Below are positions 1 to 5,733 of a stretch of DNA of 20,684 bases, piece by piece. The position numbers and the translations under genes are program-made. The notes beneath the pieces were generated by a model. It was given only the letters and a program-made list of their open reading frames with translations, ran no database searches and was not told where the DNA came from. How positions within the stretch are numbered: the first letter of the stretch is position 1; the number at the start of each line of letters is the position of its first letter. This DNA is from a virus: the IMG/VR virus record IMGVR_UViG_3300001749_000005, positions 1 through 20,684 of that record; one strand, 5' to 3'.

Positions 1-21
1 GAGATATTAAGCCAATAACCT

Positions 22-37
22 CCTTTTTTTGGGGTGA
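22..37 (+). promoter_or_regulatory. T-tract plus GGGGTGA ribosome binding unit
   Basis: Two C, seven T, then GGGGTGA, five bases before the ATG at 42. GGGGTGA can pair over seven positions with the archaeal 16S 3' end (core UCACCUC), with one G-U wobble. The T run is the type of sequence that ends transcription in archaea, so the unit may be both the end of an upstream transcript and the binding site of the next gene. Confidence 0.6.
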
Positions 38-41
38 AAGC

Positions 42-260
42 ATGCAATGTACACTTTTTGAAAAAACACAGAACCATCACAGCTTCACAAATTACGTGTG
101 TTTCCACTGCACTTTAGACCCAAACAACATTCCAAAAGGAGTACAAGCAAGATACGCAAGAAGAAAATTACATCCTATCCTAGAACAAGTCTGTTTAACA
201 CTACTGCAATGTCCGGTCTGTAAAAGGCAGTTCTATACGAAAGAGTTTTTTAACCGTTAA
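42..260 (+). CDS. Small protein with two CxxC pairs
   Basis: 72 residues. Two CxxC pairs are visible, VCFHC near residues 19-23 and QCPVC near residues 56-60, spaced as in a zinc ribbon or knuckle. The middle is basic (QARYARRK) and helical-looking, so nucleic-acid or protein contact is possible. The ATG at 42 is fixed by GGGGTGA at 31-37, five bases upstream. A T-rich tract and another binding site follow the stop. No family is recognised and no specific function can be given. That it is a real gene is likely from the binding site and the cysteine spacing. Confidence 0.7.
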   Translation: MQCTLFEKTQNHHSFTNYVCFHCTLDPNNIPKGVQARYARRKLHPILEQVCLTLLQCPVCKRQFYTKEFFNR

Positions 261-263
261 GTT

Positions 264-281
264 CCTCTTTTTTTAGGGTGA
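264..281 (+). promoter_or_regulatory. T-tract plus GGGTGA ribosome binding unit
   Basis: Second copy of the unit: CCTC, seven T, one A, then GGGTGA, four bases before a TTG codon at 286. It starts four bases after the stop codon of the preceding gene, so there is no room for a separate promoter. Confidence 0.55.
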
Positions 282-285
282 AAAC

Positions 286-414
286 TTGAAGCTTGAAGTT
301 AGGATTCAAAAAGCAACGGATGGAAGAGACTATCTGCAAATAATGTCAGAAGACCAAACCTCAATCAACATTGTTCTCATATCTGAAGAAATCACAGTTA
401 AAGACCGAAGATAG
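286..414 (+). CDS. Hypothetical 42-aa protein, TTG start
   Basis: A 42-residue frame from TTG at 286 to TAG at 412-414. It was chosen because GGGTGA sits four bases upstream, the same arrangement as its neighbours. The translation (LKLEVRIQKATDGRDYLQIM and onward) alternates hydrophobic and polar residues, as expected for beta strands; there are no cysteines and no membrane segment. The gene ends one base before the end of the opposite-strand gene at 416-1078, so the two converge. No family is recognised. Existence rests on the binding site and plausible composition only. Confidence 0.5.
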   Translation: MKLEVRIQKATDGRDYLQIMSEDQTSINIVLISEEITVKDRR

Positions 415-415
415 A

Positions 416-1078
416 TTAACCCCTAGCTTCCCTTTCTTTTTCTGCAAGTTCCTTAGACCATTTCTCTTGGCCTTTAGGGGTGACTTCGTGGATAGGTTCA
501 CCAGCAAAATATTTTCCGACACGACTCTCATACAACTGCTCATCAGTTATCCGAGGAGGTTTAGGCGGGAAAATATGGTATTTCTCCCAATACTGCTCAG
601 CAGAAACATCGCCTTCCTTCATCATTTCATCCAGAACTTTAGCTGCTGGCTCACGTTTCACATCCTCACCAGTGAATTGTTCAGTTAACGTAGGCGTCAT
701 AGAGTTGGCACAGACAAGGGCGCATTTCGTTTTGTCTTTTGCAGACGGCTCTTTTCCAGCAACAATTTTTTCGGTGGCTGCACAATCAAAATAACATTTA
801 GCTTGGTCCGCACTGAAACAGCGTTTACGCGTAGCCCCGCCTGGACATTTCAGTTGAACGCAAACGTCGCCTTCAGGATGAACAGTAGCTTCTTCAACAA
901 CAACTTCGGCAGGCTTACAAAATTTCTTTTCTATCTCTGTAAAACGAGTGAAAACTTTAGGAGTTACACGGCTAGGCATCAATCCAGGATAAGGGCGACC
1001 TCGCGCTTCACTTAAGCGTTTCTGATATGTTTTATACTCTTCCAATGTCTCCTTTACTTTCTGGACAGTTTCAGACAA
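416..1078 (-). CDS. Cysteine-rich hypothetical protein
   Basis: 220 residues from TTG at 1078, with AGGAGA at 1087-1092 eight bases upstream. The N terminus is a charged helix (residues 1-25). The centre, about residues 53-125, has eight cysteines (FCKP, VCVQLKC, RCF, KCYFDC, KCALVC), which suggests metal binding or disulfides; there is no signal peptide or membrane segment. The C-terminal third is charged, with a proline motif FPPKPP and a lysine/glutamate-rich tail. It is the only minus-strand gene among plus-strand genes in the left 3.8 kb and has its own promoter-like box. I do not recognise the family. The regular composition over 220 codons makes a real gene likely. Confidence 0.72.
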   Translation of the reverse strand: MSETVQKVKETLEEYKTYQKRLSEARGRPYPGLMPSRVTPKVFTRFTEIEKKFCKPAEVVVEEATVHPEGDVCVQLKCPGGATRKRCFSADQAKCYFDCAATEKIVAGKEPSAKDKTKCALVCANSMTPTLTEQFTGEDVKREPAAKVLDEMMKEGDVSAEQYWEKYHIFPPKPPRITDEQLYESRVGKYFAGEPIHEVTPKGQEKWSKELAEKEREARG

Positions 1079-1093
1079 GATATAAGTCTCCTA

Positions 1094-1126
1094 CGCACAT
1101 ACAATTAGAGGTTTAGAGTTAAAAAG
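1094..1126 (-). promoter_or_regulatory. Candidate promoter of the cysteine-rich gene
   Basis: On the minus strand CTTTTTAAC (1126-1118) lies about 24 bases before a predicted transcript start near 1094, just ahead of the AGGAGA binding site. It lies in the 66-base gap between divergent genes, so it may also overlap control sequences of the plus-strand gene at 1145. Confidence 0.35.
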
Positions 1127-1144
1127 TTTATTGGGGTGAAAGAG

Positions 1145-1348
1145 TTGAGTAAAGAAAAACCGCCTTTAAAAATCGCCACTGACAGCATTTTAGACCCACA
1201 GGCACGATGGATATGCCAGCGACTAGACGCTCAGACAAGATTCCTACATGATTTACTTACTGAAGTCAGAGAAATAAATCGTGTCTTGAAAAACATTGAA
1301 AGCTATGTGTTGAAGGAACCGAGGACGAAGGACTATGACTACGAATGA
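1145..1348 (+). CDS. Small alpha-helical protein, TTG start
   Basis: 67 residues from TTG at 1145. A GTG nine bases upstream is in frame, but it is part of the binding site GGGGTGA (1133-1139); using TTG gives the five-base spacing seen at neighbouring genes. The protein is mostly helical and charged; residues 20-55 (RWICQRLDAQTRFLHDLLTE and onward) have a heptad-like hydrophobic pattern, so a short coiled coil or helical dimer is likely. Its end overlaps the next gene by 14 bases, which suggests translational coupling. No family is recognised. Confidence 0.65.
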   Translation: MSKEKPPLKIATDSILDPQARWICQRLDAQTRFLHDLLTEVREINRVLKNIESYVLKEPRTKDYDYE

Positions 1349-1706
1349 GTTTGACGTAAAAGGTAACCAAGTTTGGCTTGGAGACCGAAGAATCGGTTGG
1401 ATAACAACTACGATGGAAGGCAAAAAAGTTTTTGTCAGCCCACGAAACAGAAGAAAACATTATTTCAGAAAATTTGGGGGATTTGGATTAAGCATTGAAG
1501 TGTTAAAGTTTCTCAAACGGAACTTGTTTGACGAGGTGCATCTTCGCATCGGCAAAAGAGTCACGTTAATCAGCCCCCTAGCTTACTGGGACATTTACGG
1601 CATAGATTATCACAAAAAACCAGAATTTGAGCCACAGAAAATCCTTCCAGAAAAGCATATGGAGAAGAAAATGTTAAGCTTAAGCGAAGTAATGGAGTTT
1701 CCCTAA
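1335..1706 (+). CDS. Hypothetical 123-aa protein
   Basis: 123 residues from ATG at 1335, inside the end of the previous gene; a purine stretch (GAGGACGAAGG) just upstream can serve as binding site. The first 35 residues look like beta strands (VWLGDRRIGWITTTMEGKKV), followed by a basic stretch (SPRNRRKHYFRKF), a helix around IEVLKFLKRNLF and another strand pair. The basic segment fits nucleic-acid contact, but that is inference. There are no cysteines and no membrane segment. The stop is followed at once by the next T-tract unit. No family is recognised. Confidence 0.7.
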   Translation: MTTNEFDVKGNQVWLGDRRIGWITTTMEGKKVFVSPRNRRKHYFRKFGGFGLSIEVLKFLKRNLFDEVHLRIGKRVTLISPLAYWDIYGIDYHKKPEFEPQKILPEKHMEKKMLSLSEVMEFP

Positions 1707-1710
1707 CTTT

Positions 1711-1727
1711 CCCTTTTTTGGGGGTGA
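1711..1727 (+). promoter_or_regulatory. T-tract plus GGGGGTGA binding unit
   Basis: CCC, six T, then GGGGGTGA. The triplet at the usual five-base spacing is TCG (1733), where neighbours have TTG or ATG. Either the small frame downstream uses the GTG embedded in this site (1724), or its start codon has been lost. Confidence 0.5.
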
Positions 1728-1861
1728 TAGAGTCGGGACAAAGGTATGGAGGGTTAGCGGAAACGGTGGCGCAAGCCGTGGAAGTGTTTGGAGAGTGTCG
1801 GGTTAGCTCCTGTAACCCCTACCGCCTTCCCGATAACAGTGGGGGTGTAAAGTTTGGCTGA
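1724..1861 (+). CDS. Short ORF with no normal start codon (coding status uncertain)
   Basis: An open frame runs from GTG 1724 (inside the binding site) through TCG 1733 to TGA 1859-1861, giving up to 45 residues. The translation looks protein-like (ETVAQAVEVFGECRVSSCNP, then YRLPDN) with a Cys-x4-Cys pair. Its stop overlaps the start of the coiled-coil gene at 1854. The same DNA has inverted repeats: TCGGGA (1733-1738) with TCCCGA (1828-1833), and two copies of GGGTTA (1751 and 1800) that could each pair with TAACCC (1813). It may be a small gene with an unusual start, a gene broken at its start codon, or a structured leader of the next gene. Confidence 0.4.
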   Translation: MIESGQRYGGLAETVAQAVEVFGECRVSSCNPYRLPDNSGGVKFG

Positions 1862-2915
1862 AGAACCTAGGACACTGGAATATTACAAAAGCTTGTCACT
1901 TACTGAGTTGAAGGCTGAAATTGCTAGAGAAGAAACGTTGCTTGAAGGGTTTAAAGACCAGCTTAGTGAGGCGGAAGCTAGAAGACGAGAAACAGAGAGG
2001 CTTTTAAAACGTGAACGTTTACCTCCAGAGGAACGATTGAGAGTTAGAGAAGCAACCATTCGTGAGTTAGAAACACGAATTAGAGAAAGAGCTGTAAAAA
2101 TCTGGGAACTAGAAGAAACAATCAGGTTTCATGAAGCAAGGCTTCCGCGAGTAAGTCCAACAGAACGATATGTTACACGTCGGGTGATTGCTAGTTTAAG
2201 GCGTACTGTAGCTGCTTATCATGGATGGCAAACTCGTGACCGAAGAAGCTTAACCACTTATAGAGGATGGCAAACGCGGGAAGCCGCAACGGTTGAAAGG
2301 TTTGAGAAGCTTCAAAAGGAACTGGACAGTTGGAACAGAGAAGTCAATATTCTCACCACTCAGATAGCAAGTGTTGAAGGGGAACTTGAAAAGAAACGTG
2401 AAGCTTACCCTAAATATTTGCTTGTGGAATACACGAAGTTCTTTGATGTTATAGTGCGTAACCCGATAAAAACGCCTGAAATAAGTTTTGAATTACGAGG
2501 CGAGTTTACACTTGCAGCAGGGTTAGACCCTGCGGATATGAGGGTGTTGAGGGTTATAGAAGATAAGTTGCGCGGGGCTTTTGAATCGTGGGGAAGCCCA
2601 ACTAGAGAATCGAAAGAGTTTGCACCGTATAGGTTTCCAGCGATGCCAGGGCAACGTTACGAAGTGCGAGAGGAAGGAGGATACTGGCGGTACACCACTA
2701 CAAAAGTTAAGAATATTTACATGGAACATTATGAGCAGCGTGAAGGCACGCCTTACCCGAAGTATGGAGCTGAGGAAGCAGAGGAAACTGACGTGTTCAA
2801 AACTGTTGTTGAAGTGACTATTGCTAAATACAAGAAAGGAAAGGTTGTGGGTACTCCTTGGGAAACACGAGTAAGTGTGAGAGAAGATGAGTTTCCAGAG
2901 GTAGAAAAGGAATGA
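1854..2915 (+). CDS. Coiled-coil structural-type protein
   Basis: 353 residues from TTG at 1854, behind GGGGGTG at 1841-1847. Residues 10-105 and about 145-200 are strongly charged heptad-like helices rich in Glu, Arg and Leu, so long coiled coils are expected. Between them a short repeat occurs twice, centred on the pentapeptide GWQTR (near residues 123 and 138), likely a helix-turn element. The last 150 residues are mixed alpha/beta with several aromatic segments (EGGYWRYTTTKVKNIYMEHY) and look globular. There is no signal peptide or membrane segment. It overlaps the next gene by ATGA, so the two are probably co-translated. A scaffold, tail or filament role is possible but not shown. Confidence 0.75.
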   Translation: MAEEPRTLEYYKSLSLTELKAEIAREETLLEGFKDQLSEAEARRRETERLLKRERLPPEERLRVREATIRELETRIRERAVKIWELEETIRFHEARLPRVSPTERYVTRRVIASLRRTVAAYHGWQTRDRRSLTTYRGWQTREAATVERFEKLQKELDSWNREVNILTTQIASVEGELEKKREAYPKYLLVEYTKFFDVIVRNPIKTPEISFELRGEFTLAAGLDPADMRVLRVIEDKLRGAFESWGSPTRESKEFAPYRFPAMPGQRYEVREEGGYWRYTTTKVKNIYMEHYEQREGTPYPKYGAEEAEETDVFKTVVEVTIAKYKKGKVVGTPWETRVSVREDEFPEVEKE

Positions 2916-3304
2916 ACAAGGATTGGCGGAGAAGAAGGATAGGCGTTGATTTAGACAGATGTACTAGGCTTGAGTTGTTAAGAGTTTATTTCAACGCATG
3001 TTATTATTTTCCTGGTGCAGACATAGAGGTTAAAGAAACAAGTAAAGGCTATCACATTCGCATTCATAAACAGCACAGGCTTGAGGAAAACTTAGATGTG
3101 AGACGAGCCTTGCTAGATGACCCGGTTAGAATTAAATTTGATGAGATGAGAATGGTTAAGCCTGAACTTCACAGTTGGTTAGACACACTTTTCAGATTTA
3201 AGGTTAAGAATGGAAAGATAATCAGCAGGGAAGAACCATGCAACGTTCTAGCAGAAGCTTTCTATACTAAGCTGCCGTGTCGAAAACCCTCCTTTTTGGG
3301 GTGA
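2912..3304 (+). CDS. Hypothetical 130-aa protein
   Basis: 130 residues from ATG at 2912, overlapping the previous stop as ATGA. The N terminus is very basic (NKDWRRRRIGVDLDR); then a helix with aromatic residues (LLRVYFNACYYFPGADIEV), two strands around YHIRIHK, and a motif RRALLDDPVRIKFDEMR that looks like a conserved core. This could be a small nucleic-acid-binding fold, but I cannot name the family. The final codons run through the T tract of the next ribosome-binding unit, and the stop TGA is itself part of that unit's GGGGTGA, so translation termination and the next initiation site coincide. Confidence 0.72.
   Translation: MNKDWRRRRIGVDLDRCTRLELLRVYFNACYYFPGADIEVKETSKGYHIRIHKQHRLEENLDVRRALLDDPVRIKFDEMRMVKPELHSWLDTLFRFKVKNGKIISREEPCNVLAEAFYTKLPCRKPSFLG
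3288..3304 (+). promoter_or_regulatory. T-tract plus GGGGTGA binding unit
   Basis: CCTCC, five T and GGGGTGA, five bases before TTG 3310. It lies wholly within the end of the preceding reading frame, whose stop codon is the TGA of the motif. Confidence 0.6.
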
Positions 3305-3309
3305 AAGGC

Positions 3310-3426
3310 TTGGGGAAATGTAAGCTTTGGAAAACATGTGAAAATTACCGAGAAGATTCATATACATGTAATGATGACGGTCAGGCACGACATTTCTGTG
3401 GAATCAGAAAGGAAAGCACGAAATAA
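3310..3426 (+). CDS. 38-aa four-cysteine knuckle protein, TTG start
   Basis: From TTG 3310 to TAA 3424-3426. The start is set by GGGGTGA five bases upstream. The 38 residues include cysteines at 4, 10, 20 and 30 with a histidine at 28 (CKLWKTC, TCND, HFCG), a pattern able to hold one zinc ion. It lies between two copies of the T-tract unit in a run of tiny genes. No family can be assigned. The binding site and the cysteine pattern support a real gene. Confidence 0.6.
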   Translation: MGKCKLWKTCENYREDSYTCNDDGQARHFCGIRKESTK

Positions 3427-3429
3427 TAT

Positions 3430-3445
3430 CCTCTTTTTTGGGGTG
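3430..3445 (+). promoter_or_regulatory. T-tract plus GGGGTG binding unit
   Basis: CCTC, six T and GGGGTG, six bases before the GTG start at 3452. It begins four bases after the previous stop codon. Confidence 0.6.
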
Positions 3446-3451
3446 TAAAGT

Positions 3452-3583
3452 GTGAAAGTTGAAGATGTCTTTGAAGTCAAGTATGTTTGTATGAAGTGTA
3501 AGTGGGTTCGCCCTAAAAGTTCGTCATGCAAGAAGTGTGGACGGTGCGGTAGCAACTTGAGGAAGATGTTAGTTAAGAAATAA
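3452..3583 (+). CDS. 43-aa zinc-ribbon protein, GTG start
   Basis: From GTG 3452 to TAA 3581-3583, with GGGGTG six bases upstream. The peptide has CMKC at 13-16 and CKKC at 26-29, plus another Cys at 32 (CGRCG), giving a compact zinc ribbon. It is very lysine- and arginine-rich, which suits binding to DNA or RNA or to the transcription machinery, but nothing more specific can be read. It is the last gene before the promoter of the ribbon-helix-helix regulator. Confidence 0.68.
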   Translation: MKVEDVFEVKYVCMKCKWVRPKSSSCKKCGRCGSNLRKMLVKK

Positions 3584-3596
3584 GAAAGCTTATAAG
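3584..3596 (+). promoter_or_regulatory. BRE/TATA promoter of the RHH gene
   Basis: GAAAG followed by CTTATAAG (3589-3596). The expected transcript start, about 24 bases after the box, is near 3620, immediately before GGTG (3621-3624), giving a leader of roughly ten bases that still includes the ribosome binding site. Confidence 0.6.
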
Positions 3597-3629
3597 TTCA
3601 GTATGACTCTATGGTTAAGTGGTGTTTAG

Positions 3630-3782
3630 GTGCCGAGACGGACCATAACCTTTGAGCCAAAGCTATTCAAGGCTATTCAAGAAAAACGTGGCAAGTTATT
3701 AATCGATGGTGTTGAGAAAAACTTCACGGAAATAGTTAACGACCTTTGCGAGAAGGGTTTAGACCATTTCGAAAAGTCTTAG
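3630..3782 (+). CDS. Ribbon-helix-helix DNA-binding protein
   Basis: 50 residues from GTG 3630, with GGTG five bases upstream. The pattern is that of the MetJ/Arc/CopG superfamily: a basic N-terminal strand (RRTITFEPKLFKAI, residues 3-16), then helix A and helix B around NFTEIVNDLCEKGL (31-44). Such proteins dimerise through the strand, insert it in the DNA major groove, and usually act as repressors. It is preceded by its own promoter and followed by a 15-bp inverted repeat. It is the only clear transcription regulator in the window, so it may control the neighbouring small genes; operators were not identified. Confidence 0.8.
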   Translation: MPRRTITFEPKLFKAIQEKRGKLLIDGVEKNFTEIVNDLCEKGLDHFEKS

Positions 3783-3785
3783 AGA

Positions 3786-3843
3786 GGTGGGTGTGGAAGG
3801 GAGAGATTTTTAATAGTCTCCTACACGTCCTTCCGTGCTCACC
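3786..3843 (+). terminator. 15-bp stem-loop after the RHH gene
   Basis: Arms at 3786-3800 and 3829-3843 pair over 15 positions when G-U pairs are allowed, with a core GGAAGG/CCTTCC. A further four-base stem (GAGA/TCTC) can form inside. It starts four bases after the RHH stop codon. Two six-T stretches follow within about 100 bases. It may end the transcript, stabilise its 3' end, or be a small RNA. The pairing is seen; the function is inferred. Confidence 0.5.
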
Positions 3844-4043
3844 CTAAAGAGGCAACTACACAACATAGTAGTTTTTTCTACATTTAAAGTTTATTCTATT
3901 TGCTCTTAATTCTTGAGTTTTACTTTTTTCAAAAGACTTTTTGCGGTATAGGGGTGTGTGCTGGCGGTGAAAGCTTTACCGACTCCCACTTGTCTTAACC
4001 AGCTTTGAATGTTCTAGAAGCGTAGAGACACACATTCCCCCTC
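3844..4043. other. Convergent intergenic region, AT-rich then foldable
   Basis: This gap lies between the last plus-strand gene of the left arm and the end of the glycosyltransferase gene. The first 100 bases are T-rich, with two T6 stretches, and may end plus-strand transcription. From 3944 a multi-branch fold is possible: GGGGTGTGTG (3951-3960) pairs with CACACA and CCCC (4029-4040) around a two-base bulge; CTGG (3961) pairs with CCAG (3999); and 3965-3981 forms a near-perfect hairpin. No start codon with a binding site and no tRNA were seen. A non-coding RNA or a bidirectional 3'-end structure is possible. Confidence 0.35.
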
Positions 4044-4706
4044 TTAGAACCGTTCAACACTTATTTCTTCACACCATTTACAGAGCGCTTCAGGACCATC
4101 AAGCAAACACATAACACATGCTTCTCTAGGTCGTGTATGACCCGCTATAGCTGAAGGAACCAACCTGAATTTTCCTAATTGCCTGAGTTTCCAGTTAATT
4201 TGGTATTCTTGCGACCAAACAGTTTTAACCCAACTTATACCGTCAGGTTCATAACCGCCTACTGCAAGAAAAGCGTCCCGCCTATAAGCAACTGCGGAAC
4301 CAGGAGTATAGTTGAAAAGATAGAACGCGAGAATCCTCAGCCTACCAACCGAATTCATCCTTTCACCATAGGGTTGCCAGATGCCCGAAACAAGTAAAAC
4401 ATTAGGGTCATTAAAAGGATGAGTTATTGTTTCCAGAAAGTTTGGAGCATAATAACAGTCTGCATCGACAAACACAACAACTTCTCCACTTGCCTTTAAC
4501 ACGCCGAGGTTTCTAGCGTTACACACACCCCGAGCCGCAGAAAATACAAGCGACGTGTATTCTCTCGCTATCTCCACCGTTCTATCTGTACTATCATTGT
4601 CAACAACTATAAGTTCAAACGGAACGGTCTGCTGCATAAGACTGTCTAAGGCAGTGCGAATCCAGTTTTCCTCATTATACGCTGCTAAAACAACAGATAC
4701 AAACAT
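4044..4706 (-). CDS. Family 2 glycosyltransferase
   Basis: 220 residues, a GT-A fold enzyme that should transfer a sugar from a nucleotide-sugar donor. Visible motifs: N-terminal VSVVLAAYNEENW (3-15), the VDNDSTDRT nucleotide-binding loop (35-43), and the metal-binding DAD at 81-83 in VVFVDADCYYAP. RRDAFLAVGGYEPDG and the later WSQEYQINWKLRQLG are typical of the acceptor half. The length matches a single GT2 domain with no membrane segments, so it is probably cytosolic. The gene is last in a minus-strand run, five bases after the zinc-finger nuclease gene. The acceptor cannot be predicted; a surface glycan or glycoprotein is likely, given the sugar genes elsewhere in the window. Confidence 0.88.
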   Translation of the reverse strand: MFVSVVLAAYNEENWIRTALDSLMQQTVPFELIVVDNDSTDRTVEIAREYTSLVFSAARGVCNARNLGVLKASGEVVVFVDADCYYAPNFLETITHPFNDPNVLLVSGIWQPYGERMNSVGRLRILAFYLFNYTPGSAVAYRRDAFLAVGGYEPDGISWVKTVWSQEYQINWKLRQLGKFRLVPSAIAGHTRPREACVMCLLDGPEALCKWCEEISVERF

Positions 4707-4710
4707 TAGC

Positions 4711-5733
4711 CTAACCCTTTAATTTCCTACTGTTTGACATTCGTAATATTTTATTCACTATCTTAGGTTCATCGTTAGCGTTCAGCTCATGTTCCCACAA
4801 TATCAGGATTTTATAGCCGAGTTCAAGAAAGAAGGCTTTACGCACGTCTTCACGCATAGTTCCCTTACAAATCTCAGGATTGTGCCAATAAGTACCAAAT
4901 ACCTCGATAATTTCTCTACCATCTCGACTTATGAAGTCAGGATTCAAACCGCCAATAATTAGCGCACCGTTGCCAACATACTTGAATGGAAGATTATAGT
5001 CTTCGATTATTTTCATTAGTTTCTTCTCTGGTTTCGTCGGTCTCTTCAGCAATGCTTTCAGCATTTTTTTACGGTTATTATCAGAGATTCCATGTATTTT
5101 AAGCCATTTTCGAAAGCATGCATCGCTACAAAACTTGCGGTTAGGATTTGATGGATATGTTTCAAAGGTTTGCCCACACATAGCACATTTCTTGATTATT
5201 TTAGGCTTCCAATTGGGATTATCTTCTTTCCGTCGGTGTTTACTGAGGAATTCCCATGCGCATTGTTGTGAGCAGTATTTTTGCCTAATGGATGGCTTCA
5301 CTTCGAAAGTTTTACCGCAGTTAGGACAAGTTCTCGTCTCACGCTTGTAATTTGAGCTTCTTTCTCCAGTATGCCATATTGCAGAGCATTCTTTAGAGCA
5401 GAAAGTCATATTGTATTTAATTCTTGATTTCCGCCTAGCAAATGTTTTACCACATGCTGGACAAACCAATGTTTCTCTGGAATAATTAAGGTAACATTCT
5501 TTAGAACAGAAAATATGGTTCTTAACGTTTGAGGGCGCTCTAGAAAAGATTTTTCCGCAAAATTCACATGTTACATAATTAGCTTTAAAATTATGGGGTT
5601 TAAAATGTTGTTTTCTTTTCCAAGCATAGTGACATTTACGTGAACAGAAATAATGTTTACTTTTTCTGAGGTCCCTTGGCCATTTCATCACAGGTTTTTT
5701 GCAGTTCTCACAGTAAACCTTAAGTTTACTCAT
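4711..5733 (-). CDS. Zinc-finger endonuclease, Vsr/EDxHD-like (probable homing endonuclease)
   Basis: 340 residues. Five consecutive treble-clef-like fingers occupy about residues 5-215, each CxxC then CxxxC (for example C8, C11, C30, C34). The C-terminal 110 residues resemble the Vsr-like/DUF559 restriction fold: PTKPEKKLMKIIEDY, NPDFI with an acidic residue, IIEVFGTYWHN, and LELGYKILILWEHEL near the end. Related domains occur in the phage EDxHD homing endonucleases and in Vsr mismatch nicking enzymes. The fingers probably recognise DNA and the C-terminal domain cuts it. The ATG at 5733 lies within the end of the upstream gene (8-base overlap). It is most likely a free-standing mobile nuclease inserted between structural genes. 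Confidence 0.8.
   Translation of the reverse strand: MSKLKVYCENCKKPVMKWPRDLRKSKHYFCSRKCHYAWKRKQHFKPHNFKANYVTCEFCGKIFSRAPSNVKNHIFCSKECYLNYSRETLVCPACGKTFARRKSRIKYNMTFCSKECSAIWHTGERSSNYKRETRTCPNCGKTFEVKPSIRQKYCSQQCAWEFLSKHRRKEDNPNWKPKIIKKCAMCGQTFETYPSNPNRKFCSDACFRKWLKIHGISDNNRKKMLKALLKRPTKPEKKLMKIIEDYNLPFKYVGNGALIIGGLNPDFISRDGREIIEVFGTYWHNPEICKGTMREDVRKAFFLELGYKILILWEHELNANDEPKIVNKILRMSNSRKLKG

Noticed and set aside
371-1015. Plus-strand frames opposite the cysteine-rich gene.
   Set aside because: They lack ribosome binding sites and have low-complexity hydrophobic or serine-rich composition; the minus-strand frame has a binding site and protein-like content.
1733-1833. A tRNA or a known riboswitch or ribozyme in the foldable stretch.
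   Set aside because: No T-arm consensus, no cloverleaf and no recognised riboswitch core were found. The stretch is also an open reading frame, so it is listed as a doubtful ORF.
3844-4043. Replication origin or attachment site in the convergent gap.
   Set aside because: No iterated short repeats, no tRNA gene end and no integrase nearby were seen; only foldable and T-rich sequence.
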